From: Drosophila pseudoobscura
Lineage: Eukaryota > Arthropoda > Insecta > Diptera > Drosophilidae
Length of the DNA: 64,000 nucleotides
Reading direction: 5' to 3'
Assembly: GCF_009870125.1 (NCBI RefSeq)
Contig: NC_046683.1
Span: 5,456,001 to 5,520,000 of the forward strand
Shown one piece after another: positions 1 through 9,463 of this stretch. The notes under the pieces are model-generated. The model did not search any database. It was not told the DNA's origin and saw only the letters and a list, made by a program, of their open reading frames with translations. The position numbers and the translations under genes are program-made. Numbering within the stretch: the first letter of the stretch is position 1; each line of letters begins with the position of its first letter.

Positions 1-115
1 AAGTATGTAGGTGCCGGACGGACGACTCCGCAATTGATGCTGATCAAGAAAACGAGTATATATACTTTATGGCGGCAGAAACTCTTCCTTAATGGTGTTG
101 TCCATTTATCCACTT
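1..115 (-). repeat. DINE-1/INE-1-like repeat fragment, inverted
   Basis: The reverse complement of this stretch reads as the same element seen in forward orientation at about 505-1140. Shared blocks include GTATATATACT, CTTGATCAGCATCAAT and a GTCCGTCCGG-type segment. The 'TATATA..CTTGATCAG.ATCAATAGCCGAGTCG' core is characteristic of DINE-1/INE-1 (Helitron-derived) repeats in Drosophila; in the obscura group related copies are called SGM elements. It runs off the left edge of the window, so the full length is unknown. The family assignment is from memory of the consensus and needs a repeat-library search. Confidence 0.6.
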
Positions 116-504
116 CCACAAAAAATCTGCTCTTTGAGTATCAGGTACATAAAAGTCGATCCTTTGGTTTGAAAAAGTTTCTAAAGACAACTTTAGTGAC
201 ATTTGACTAATTCAAAACACTAATACCGTCAATTGCTATTTTGCCTCGGGCTTAACTTCATGTATCGATGATCCGTCAGATGCTACTATTTAAAAATGTG
301 CCTGGAGAAACCGTGTCTGTATTTTATCACCATTTCTTCGCATCAATTAACGAGAGTATTTTTTCGATCATGGATTATTGAATGTATCTTGGTTCCTTTA
401 ATGCCCAAAAAAGAATATATCTTCTAGTATGTAAAATAACAGTTTTTGGACTATCCTAACGAGATTCCTCCTGCCGCAATGAACGTACTCTACTGAATTT
501 TGAC

Positions 505-1140
505 CATTTTTATACCCGATACTCAAAATGAGTATTGGGGTATATTCGATTTGTGGTAAAAGTGGATGTGTGTAACGTCCAGAAGGAATCATATCCGACC
601 CCATAAAGTATATATATTCTTGATCAGCATCAATAGCCGAGTCGTTTGAGCCATGTCTGTCTGTCCGTCCCTATTAGCGCCTAGTGCTCAAAGACTATAA
701 AAGCTAGAGCAACGATGTTTTGGATCCAGACTTCTCTGATATGTCACTGTTACAATATTTCAAAACTTCGCCCCACCTCCTTCCGCCCCCACAAAGCACG
801 AAAATCTGTGGCATCCACAATATTGAAAATACGAAAAAACTAAAAACGCACAATCATTGAGAACGGCCGTATCTACGAGATTGCTGAATTTTGATCAGAT
901 CGGATCATTTTTATAGCCAAATGGAACAAATTAATTTGCAGTGGCTATGCAGCGCCCGACGACATGTTCAGACACGTTTTCTGTCTCTCCCGCACGCACA
1001 CATTGTCGCTCAATGTAGCCATACTGACTAAGTATCGAGTATAAATGTAGAGTTGCGGTCGCCGCAGCAACTCACAACGTTCCCCTTCGTTTTTTAGTGG
1101 CAATGCGTGGTACTCTTGCCCTTGCTAATTTTGACCTGGT
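505..1140 (+). repeat. DINE-1/INE-1 (SGM-type) repeat copy
   Basis: It starts with an imperfect hairpin at 511-544 (ATACCCGATACTC / GAGTATTGGGGTAT). The conserved block CCATAAAGTATATATATTC, CTTGATCAGCATCAATAGC, CGAGTCGTTTGAGCC and GTCTGTCTGTCCGTCC follows. The sequence then diverges through a region with CCGCCCCC and TTGATCAGATCGGATCA. No transposase or Rep/helicase ORF is present, so it is a non-autonomous copy. It lies head-to-head with the fragment at 1-115. The right edge near 1140 is approximate; it fades into ATGT-rich DNA. Confidence 0.65.
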
Positions 1141-1752
1141 CATACATGCGTATGTATATACATATAAGTACATATATAGATACATAGTATATCTAAATTT
1201 TTAAATACTTTAATTTTTTTAATTAAGCATTTAAATACTTTATCTCAATTGGGACAGAAGACCTTACGCCGTTAATGTTTTTTTAAACTATACTAGCTTG
1301 TAATTTTGTATAGCCCTTTAATCATAACTATAAAATAGGATAAGTTTCACTGTATCCATAGATCTAGTCTGAGATACCAATAAAGAAACTCATCTAACAC
1401 TTCACACCTTTTTTCAAATAGCTTGAGTATGCTACATATTTTTTTTAAGATTTTTGCAATTTCAACTTCTTTCAGATCGAATCTATTCACTGTCGCTTCG
1501 TTGAAAGGCTAACCATGATCTAGAAATAGATATAGAATATATATAGAATGTAATAAGCTACGTTGCGTATGTACATAAACCGACTTCAGTTTGGTCGTTG
1601 CAACTAGAACTGGAAAGAGTCGGACTAAGGAGGTGGTATCCTCCGTTGTGAAAATGAGAGTCTCAAGAGACGGCGACAGTCTTTGATGACGGAAATGAAA
1701 GATGAGTGAAAGCAATTTTGTTGTTCTGAGACAGACTGTTTCTGATACTGAT
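1141..1752. other. intergenic, AT-rich, no gene seen
   Basis: The start (1141-1200) is an ATGTATATACATA-type low-complexity run. The rest is AT-rich sequence with scattered short ORFs on both strands that show no domain or codon pattern. I see nothing that supports a gene here. The 3' UTR of the minus-strand channel gene probably ends in the last 100-150 bases. Confidence 0.5.
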
Positions 1753-1758
1753 TTTATT
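1753..1758 (-). other. candidate poly(A) signal of Pkd2
   Basis: TTTATT on the plus strand is AATAAA on the minus strand. It lies 138 bases beyond the stop codon of the channel gene (stop 1896-1898), which would give a short 3' UTR. No other canonical hexamer is closer. Confidence 0.4.
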
Positions 1759-1895
1759 TAAAAGAACTAATTCTATTTACATTCAAAAAAAGGTGCAAAA
1801 AGTTCTGAGTCTGTAAGAATACGGTAGTAATGAGTAATGCTCCAATATTCCAATATTCAACATTAGTTGAGATATATCAAACTCGTATATCGAAT

Positions 1896-4800
1896 TTAGT
1901 GTTTTCTTGCGCCTTGCTCTCTCTCGATGCGTTTTAGTACATCATCCATATTAGTGACCAGCTGTTCGAGAATTTCTTCAATCAGTGTTACGCGATTTGT
2001 TAGACTAAGAGATAGTAAAGAAAACCAAGGTGATTTACAAATAATAAATGGCACTAATCAAAGTTTCGGAGCTCTTACTGAAATAGCTCCTTGTTTTGAA
2101 CATCGGGGGGAACCTCTTCAAAGTAACGGGCGCTGAAAGAGATATTTAGCTAAAATGAAAAAGGACTGGTAAGTTTACTCTGGTAAATATACTCTGCTTG
2201 GGTTATGTTTGCTAGCACTTTAGGCTCTTCAAATTCTGCGATCGTGCCATCCACATCAGTCTCATTGACAGAAGCAGCTCGGCGGGTAGGCTGAACCCGT
2301 CCCTTCCGGCCACAGTGGACGATCCAGTAAATGGCTGCAGCCAGCTTCTTATAGATATATGAGCCCAAATGACTGCGCCCTTGAGTAATTTCACTCTTTA
2401 CCGAGTTATAAGTTTCCATGATGATGGCCAGGAACATGTTCTAGTGGAATACAACTTATGGTAACCGACAAAACTCATTCGATGTTCAAAGCTTACCAGC
2501 AATATAAAAAACACAAGTAGAATGTAGGTGAGAAAGTAGATGGGACCCAGCACGCGATTCGCTTGCTCAATGAGATTATATTGAAAATCGCCTAGGATCA
2601 TGCGGATCATGGTCAAGACTGAAGTGACGAAGTTATGAAAATCTGGATGCTTAGTGCCGAAGAGCAGAAGACCCAGTTGAGCATAGGCCAAAAAAACAAT
2701 GCCGAACATAAGACTGAAGCCAGCCAAATCTTTGGAGCACTACAAATGTTCAAATAAATCTTCAAAAATGACATCTATTGAAATTAAAATATTAAAAAAT
2801 ACCCTTCTTAATGTAGTTGTAAACTGAACAAGTGTTTTGTTGAAACTGATAAACTTGAATATTTTTATCCATACAAGAAAAGCTAAAATGGCCATCATAT
2901 CCACATAGATGATGTTCACAAAGCAAAGAACATCGATACTTTGATAGCCCGTGTGCCTCTTGGCATTTCGTGTAAGGGCACCAACTTGGAATGTATGCCA
3001 GACGTTGTAGATCAAGGCCAGGTAGCAAAGCTAGGAGTGCAAAGGTAGATTGCGAAGCGATGATTAAAAAAATTGTTACCACTAGTACACTAGTACTGCC
3101 GAAGGAATGGAAAGGTAGATCAGGAAACGACCAATAATGTTAATATTTACCACTAATACAATAGAGTCGAGAACATTTAGCAACGACCTGTAGTAAATTG
3201 TAATCCCCGACTTTCTTAATCCATTAACCTCACAGATAGTATAATAAGCGACCATGATATACCAAAATATATAGATCACAGTCATAGTCTGACTGGTATC
3301 GTTGAAGAAAGAATACTGCTTGACAGTTTGCAGATGCGTCTGTGGTATCACACCTCCCGTGGGGGGGATTTCGGCTAGAAGTCTGGTTGGAAGAGAAGCT
3401 TTAAATGAGCTGCACTTTAAGTCGAAGCTGATCCCTACTTGACGCTTTGAAAGATGTCCGTATTCTTGTTGTACAGATTGAACTCCATCAGACATAGCCT
3501 TGAGCCGCGATCCAGCCAATTATCGGCCCTCAGTTTATTTATCTTCTCCAAATTATCGTCCTTGTCATAGGTCAGATCAGCGATGTAACCACCAGTACTA
3601 TAGAATGCCAGCACTGTCCAAATCGGAGTCGCGTTCAGCTTGCCCATCGTGTAGAACTCTGTACCTTTGTGCGTACCGGTTTTCTCTTCCATCCCCGCCG
3701 AATAGGCGGAGTAGCAGGTGTTGAAGTGTCGTACGAAGTCGTCGCTCGCTTGGCAACTCTCCCTGCGGACACGAATCTGCCGAAGGCGCGGGGGACCGAG
3801 CAGAAGGTTCTGGAGCAGATATACGCGACCCGCGAGATGTGTGGTTGCCTTCGAGTTTTGTCTAGTACTGGCAGAACCATCAAAACCAGCTCTTTTGTCG
3901 TAGAAAGTTTGCTCGTCCAGCTCGAGGGCTTCAAGCGTGGCGGCTCCACCGATGTCTTCAAGCCCGGCATCTTGTGGTCGTTGTTCCAATTCCCCGTTCC
4001 GTTTCTGGGATTCATCATAATCGCGATCCACATACCCATCCTCCACATTCCAGTGATCCTCGCTGGCCTGACGCAACGCTTCAGCGTTTTGATTACCGGT
4101 TGCAGTGTCATTTGGTGCTTCTGTAGTTATGGTCAAATCTCCGTGCAATGTTTTTATAAAGTTGTATACCAAATAGTCCCACCAATCTGGGACAGTGAGG
4201 ATCTTTTCAAAACAGACCGTAACGGATGGAGCCACAACCATTTCGCGAGTGGCAAATAGTTTCTTTATAGTATCGTTAAAGTAGAACATGTGAGGGTGAC
4301 GCACAGATAGAGTTACTGCAACAAAAATTATTTTAATCTTAATAGCGCTTGAGGTTAGAAAAAAAGATGCAACATGTTGTTTGCTGACTTTTAAGATCAT
4401 AGAAATGGTTATCGTATTTTAATCTTATCCGAGTTTTCGGAAGTAAGCATAATTGTTTTTATTAAACATGGAAGAGTTGTTTGAATTTGCATACATGATT
4501 GATTAAACATTCGAGTAAACTTTCAAGTAATTATATTGTAATATTTATATATCAGAATATATACCGGTCTTTATACCTTACGGATGTAAACACCTTGAAT
4601 GTGAATCACCTACTCACCCAATGATGTCAGAACAAGAAATATGATGAACACTCCAAACTCCAGGAGAGCATCGCGCACTTCCTCATCTGTGGTATAGAGA
4701 ATGCGCGTTGATTTTCCTTTTTGGCCATGGTGTATGTGGACTTCGCGTCCTAATCCATTGGAAAGTGAACCACTTCTCGGGGTCGTAATCAGTACCCCCT

Positions 4801-5047
4801 TTTTTCGTCCGAACAAGCCGCGTCTTTCCTCTTTTGCCGTCTCCTCAGTTACACCAGAAGAACGGGTCTGATCCAGAGGTGGATCTGCACCGGGTTCCGG
4901 AGGCTGACCACGGCTCGCGTCTGGTTTCTCTTCAAATGCCGTATCTTTTGCGGAAGGCGGAAGCGACACTGCTCGTGCTGACCTTGGGGGCGAAATAGGA
5001 CTTTGAACCTGTCCATCCGGTCTTCGACCCTGACCCATTGACGACAT
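1896..5047 (-). CDS. Pkd2: polycystin-2 (TRPP-family cation channel)
   Basis: Non-selective cation channel of the polycystin-2 family, the orthologue of Drosophila amo/Pkd2, needed in fly sperm flagella. Coding exons, minus strand: 4618-5047, 3439-4315, 3097-3382, 2803-3030, 2497-2739, 2193-2440, 2079-2132 and 1896-2004, giving 824 residues with all phases matching. Residues 127-147 form TM1. About 150-455 is the extracellular polycystin (TOP) domain, with NLLLGPPRLRQIRV and the WLDRGSR block; then S2-S5, and pore helix and filter around ILGDF (656-659). S6 ends in FFILLNMFLAII, nearly identical to vertebrate PKD2. The C-terminus (about 790-820) is a short helical segment. No EF-hand is obvious. 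The TOP domain carries an acidic insertion of about 80 residues absent from human PKD2. The start ATG at 5047 is the first in a long open exon. Introns are 56-74 nt except intron 1 (302 nt). Confidence 0.93.
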
Positions 5048-5198
5048 TTTTAATGCGAACTTTTCTAAGATATATTTCAGTTAAAATTATGCCCCGATTT
5101 GTTTGCAAAACCGAGTAAGGACTAAAATAAATCTTGAAGTTTAAGTAAAGATTGCTTGGATCTGGCCCAGGTACTCAGCAAAGCCGTGTGTCTACATT

Positions 5199-5575
5199 CA
5201 TACCCGATACTCAGTTGGTATATTTATATGTAAGCTTTTTTTTTACATGTGATTCTTTTTCTCTATTCCCATATTTCCTGTTTTCTATTCTCACCAGCCG
5301 TTTTATCTCACTTCCCTCGGCCAGAGCGCGCACACTGCACTAGGAAGAGTGAGTGTGATAAAGAGTATACGGAGAGCGTAGCGTAGCCAATGCAACTTCA
5401 TTTGTTCCTTCTGGTTATAATACTGATCCGACTGCAATCTGGTGGTTATGATTCTAATTTATTGAGTTTTTGTATCTTTAAATTTGTAGATTCCACAGAT
5501 TTTCGGTATTTGTGTGGTGGCAGGGGGCGTCAAAAAATATTAAAGCAATCCTTATTGCAAAAGAAACAAAATACA
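5199..5575 (+). repeat. DINE-1/SGM-type repeat fragment
   Basis: It begins CATACCCGATACTCAGTTGG, the same head as the copy at 511. It ends with a GTGGTGGCAGGGGGCGTC segment that also resembles the copy near 54.07 kb (GGGGGCAGTAAAGGGCGTGG). Both copies share a TGATCCGA(C/T)T(G/A)CAA block upstream of it. There is no coding potential. It lies in the 5' intergenic region shared by the divergent Pkd2 and CMTR1 genes, so it could affect either promoter. Boundaries are approximate. Confidence 0.5.
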
Positions 5576-6925
5576 TGACTTTGTGATGCATTAACATTTG
5601 AAACCATTTTCAGGGCAGTTCAGCTTGTGAGTTCTTTATAAATAATTTTTTTCTTAACCCAAACTAAAATTTGGCTGGTAAATAAATAATCAGGGTAGCA
5701 ACACTTTTCGTTTGTGCGCCTACATCTGACGCAACCCGATTTGGTTATCGGAACGTTGGCAAGAAATACATTTTTGCGTTTAACCACTAACCATACAGTA
5801 TAGTCTTTTTTTAGTTATCTCCATGTTTAGTAAAAATGATGCGATTCATCCAATTTTTTTTTCATAGCGATAACAGTAAATATGTGGTCGCGAACGTACG
5901 ACTAAGGCTTGATCTAGTAAATGTAAAAATCTGCGAAACGGAACGGAATATTCGAAAGCAGTTCATTTATTTTTTCGCTAGTTTTGTTTTTAAATTGAAT
6001 TTCAAATATAGTATCGAGAAAAAAGTATGGTCAGACCATATATTTGATCGATAATGTCTAAATATCCTGAATATTTGTATACTTTTCATAGAATTTCTGG
6101 TATTTTCCAATATTTTTTAGCACGCGACTTGTCCAATAAAAAAATGTAGAAATTGTGTAGAAATTCCAATTAGAGCCATGCCCAGACCACATCGAATTAG
6201 TATTCGTGAACGGCATCGAGTTACTTATTGTTTCAATTTCAATCTCTCAAAATGTCTGAAACAAGGCATAGAAAACGGTTAGCGGTAAAAACGTAGATAA
6301 CGGAGGTTTTTCACACTGGCGCTTCCATGCGGATTATATGGGAAAAAAACCGTCAAACGTTTTTTAAATATATTATATAAAACTATATTTAATTTTATAT
6401 ATCCGCTAAAAAAAGGGCAGGTTATTCAGGAAAAAATTCGATGTATTTTTTTTCACTAAAGTTGTATGGTAGTAGCTATTCAGAAAATACGTTAATAGAG
6501 CGAGCTGAAAATGCGCAAAGAATACCTTTTAAGCTGGAGGATAACCTATTCAGCCGCCAATATGCATTTGATAAATGTATGGTGCTATACTTTTTAATGG
6601 ATTAAACTTAGTTTAATATAAATTCTAAGCGGTATATAAATACATATGCACCTAATATGTAGAAAATGTGTAGTTACCGTGTAGTTAGCATGTAAAATAA
6701 TTGATTTTGTGGAAATTGTTGTTGACTTTTTTTGCTGAAGCATTTCATGATAAGCAATAACTTAACTTCGTCAATCAGATAAAATTATGTTTTCAGAGCT
6801 GAGGGTTCTGCTAGTTAGTAATATTCAATGGAATATCCAAATCGTAGAATATGATGGAATATGAATACAAATAATTTGTCGGTATATTTTTGGTATGTTT
6901 CGAAACTGAGAAGTATATTGTTGAG
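5576..6925. other. divergent intergenic region
   Basis: AT-rich sequence between the 5' ends of Pkd2 (minus) and CMTR1 (plus). It holds one promoter-like block at 6029-6056, described separately. The longest ORF (5836-6054, 72 codons) is AT-rich with no recognisable domain and was not called. I see no RNA gene. Confidence 0.5.
6029..6056 (+). promoter_or_regulatory. promoter-like block, copy 1
   Basis: GGTCAGACCATATAT followed by TTGATCGATAATG. It repeats, with few changes, the block at 6926-6955 just upstream of CMTR1. ATCGATAA is close to the DRE (TATCGATA), bound by DREF at housekeeping promoters. It lies about 1 kb upstream of the Pkd2 start codon and about 1 kb upstream of CMTR1, so it may be a distal or remnant promoter for either gene. 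Confidence 0.35.
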
Positions 6926-6967
6926 GGTCAGACCGTATATCTTATCGATAAATCCACGGCCACACTG
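6926..6967 (+). promoter_or_regulatory. CMTR1 core promoter elements (DRE, Motif-1-like)
   Basis: A perfect DRE, TATCGATA, lies at 6943-6950. CGGCCACACTG at 6957-6967 differs by one base from the Drosophila Motif 1 core (YGGTCACACTR), bound by M1BP. GGTCAGACC stands at 6926. This DRE/Motif-1 pair is typical of TATA-less housekeeping promoters, which fits a constitutive cap methyltransferase. Transcription probably starts between about 6970 and 7015; the ATG is at 7040. Confidence 0.6.
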
Positions 6968-7039
6968 AGCTCTATATAAACAAATTGTCAGCCGTACGGT
7001 TTAAGGAAACTTCCTTATTAGTTTATTCAGTGCATTGCC

Positions 7040-9463
7040 ATGATGGAGGAACAGTCCGACGATGAGAACTCGGAGCCCACTCCAAAGAAGATAAAGCGGG
7101 AGTGGGTGAAGAGCTACTCCAATAAGGCCATGGAGATGATGAAAAAAATGGGCTATGAGAACGATAAGGGTTTGGGTAAGAGCAATCAAGGTCGCTTGGA
7201 CCCCATTATAGCTGTCCAGCAGGATGGTCGTCGCGGTTTTGGCCTCAAGCTGGACGCAGCCCACTTAGCCGCTGGGCAATGGGACCCCAACTGCGAAGAG
7301 CTAGAGATGCCAGAGACATTTGAGTGGCTGACAAATGTGGGCTCGAATGCCAGTCATTATGCCATGGATCAATTGATGCGCTCCGTCGTGTTTGGTAAAC
7401 GCAAAAGCACTCTGGATGATGAGACCCGCTATTGTAATCCAGCAGTCCTCCATGACATCCTTACGGCGAAGTCGGCATTTGACGATCTTAACGACTACGA
7501 GAAACGCCGGGCCCGCTCTCGCTGCAATCCATTTGAGACCATACGCAGCTCCATTTTTCTCAATCGGGCCGCCGTCAAAATGGCCAACATTGACTCCATG
7601 TGCGACTACATGTTCACCAATCCCAGAGATCTCGAGGGCCGTCCTCTGGTGGATCCCAAGGACCTCCTCTACTTTACAGACATGTGTGCGGGTGAGTTAA
7701 TGCTAATCGGGTGATTCCAGTTGGAGTTCTTCTGAATGTGCTCCTCTTTCCCAGGCCCCGGCGGCTTTTCTGAATATGTTCTGTTCCGCAAATTGTGGGA
7801 GGCAAAGGGATTTGGATTCACGCTGCGCGGTGCCAACGATTTTAAGTTGGAGAAGTTCTTTGCCGCCTCCCCCGAGTCGTTTGATACCTACTATGGCATC
7901 AAAGATGATGGGAACATATTCGACGACCAAAATCAGGATTCATTGAACGAATACATACGCCGTCACACACCCGATGGCGTGCACTTTGCCATGGCCGACG
8001 GAGGATTCTCAGTGGAGGGCGAGGAGAACATACAGGAAATTCTGTCGAAGCAGCTTTATCTCTGCCAGTTCCTCACCGCACTCAAAATATTGCGCAAGAA
8101 CGGCAACTTTGTGTGCAAGGTGTTCGATCTGTTTACACCGTTCAGCGTAGGCCTTATCTACCTGATGTATAAATGCTTCCACCAAATCGCAATCATCAAG
8201 CCAAATAGCAGTCGTCCGGCCAACTCGGAGCGCTACCTTGTCTGCAAATACAAGCAGGAGGATACCTCTGCCATTACTAATTTCATGAATAAAATCAATA
8301 TTATGCTTAACGAGGAGCGCGACAGTGATAACGACATCCTTGAGATATTCGACGCCAACGAGATCGCTGCAGATGCAGATTTCATACACTACATCATCGA
8401 CTCGAACAATGCCATTGGAAAGAAGCAGATTGTGGGTCTGCGAAAGATCGCTACCTTTGCCAAGAACACGGAGCTGAAGGAAACACGCCAGTCGGAGGTA
8501 CGTCAGGAGTGCCTGAAGCGCTGGGTACTGCCCGATAAGCTGCGTCAGGCGCCAGAAATAAAACCAACAGATCGCCTGCTCGAGGAGCTGCTCGTCGATT
8601 GGTGGCAGGATCGCAGCTGGCTCAATTTTGCGCCAAATGAGATGAACAATGTGGCAGCCCTCTCCAATACCGTGCAGAATGTCAGGGACTGGATATTCAT
8701 GCCGATCGGGCGGGAAGAGACCAACATCAATAGCTGCAGCCTCTTCATGTGCAAGTCGCGCGGTAATCTTCTCCGCTACACGGAGCACAAGAAGTGGGAG
8801 CTGGTCGAAACGTCCTTTGAGGTGCAGGCTCGTTCCATATTTTTCGGCCAGATCGTCTTCGAGTTCTACGGTGAGGGGCGCACCATTCAGCGCGTGCCCG
8901 CTCTGCACATCATCGACGGGATCTGCCTGGGCGGCATCGACATCCGTCGTCGTCCGCTATGCGATCGCATCAGCATGTGCGATAAGTATGCGCGTAGCTT
9001 GAACAAGCCGTACAAGAAGGAGCGCAGCTGCGGTCCCTTGCGCAGCAAGCCATTCTTTCGACTGCAGGACATGAACGCCTTCTTCAGCGAGATGCGCCAC
9101 TATGTGCTGAAAGACAATTCGCAGCGCTTCGGCTTCTCCCTCGATGACAACAAGTTCTTTGTTCCCGGCAGCATTCTCATGCTCTGCGAGTTGAACCAAA
9201 GCTATGTTTCGGCCAAATCGCGCTCTCGCAACCAGGTCTACTATTTCAACACCAAGAACAAGGAGTCGTATTATAAGGATAATATACCCAGCAAAAAGAC
9301 CTCCGAAATCTTTGCCTCCTTTCGCCAAAGCTACGCGCGCCGTGCACTCTGGAAGTGGACGAACCTGCGCCAGGTCGAGGAGCATGCCGACGAGGACAAT
9401 CCAAAGATATTGTTCCGCAGCCATTTCATTAAATTTATCGCGGACAAGTTGGCCCACGCGTAA
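7040..9463 (+). CDS. Cmtr1: cap-specific mRNA 2'-O-methyltransferase 1
   Basis: Nuclear enzyme that methylates the ribose 2'-O of the first transcribed nucleotide (cap0 to cap1) using SAM; orthologue of human CMTR1 (Drosophila CG6379). Two exons, 7040-7691 and 7755-9463, are joined across a 63-nt intron (GTGAGT...TTTCCCAG), giving 786 residues against 835 in human. Domains: basic N-terminus (KKIKR), G-patch at about 25-72 (MGYENDKGLGKSNQGR), then an RrmJ-type Rossmann methyltransferase. SAM motif I, DMCAGPGGFSEYV, is created across the splice junction. The catalytic K-D-K residues fall at about K180 (NRAAVKMAN), D299 (MADGGFSV) and K339 (NFVCKVFD). The C-terminal half corresponds to the guanylyltransferase-like region and tail of CMTR1. 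The ATG-ATG start at 7040 is the first in frame. All key residues are present and no frame break is seen. Confidence 0.95.

Noticed and set aside
2189..2193. Alternative Pkd2 donor CAGA|GTAAAC
   Set aside because: It would shift the frame relative to the next exon, whose reading (ARYFEEVPPDVQNKELF) is clearly coding. GA|GTATAT keeps the frame.
8009..8908. 299-codon ORF antisense to CMTR1
   Set aside because: It lies fully inside the conserved coding exon on the other strand, and no domain is recognisable. Codon bias of the sense gene explains the open frame.
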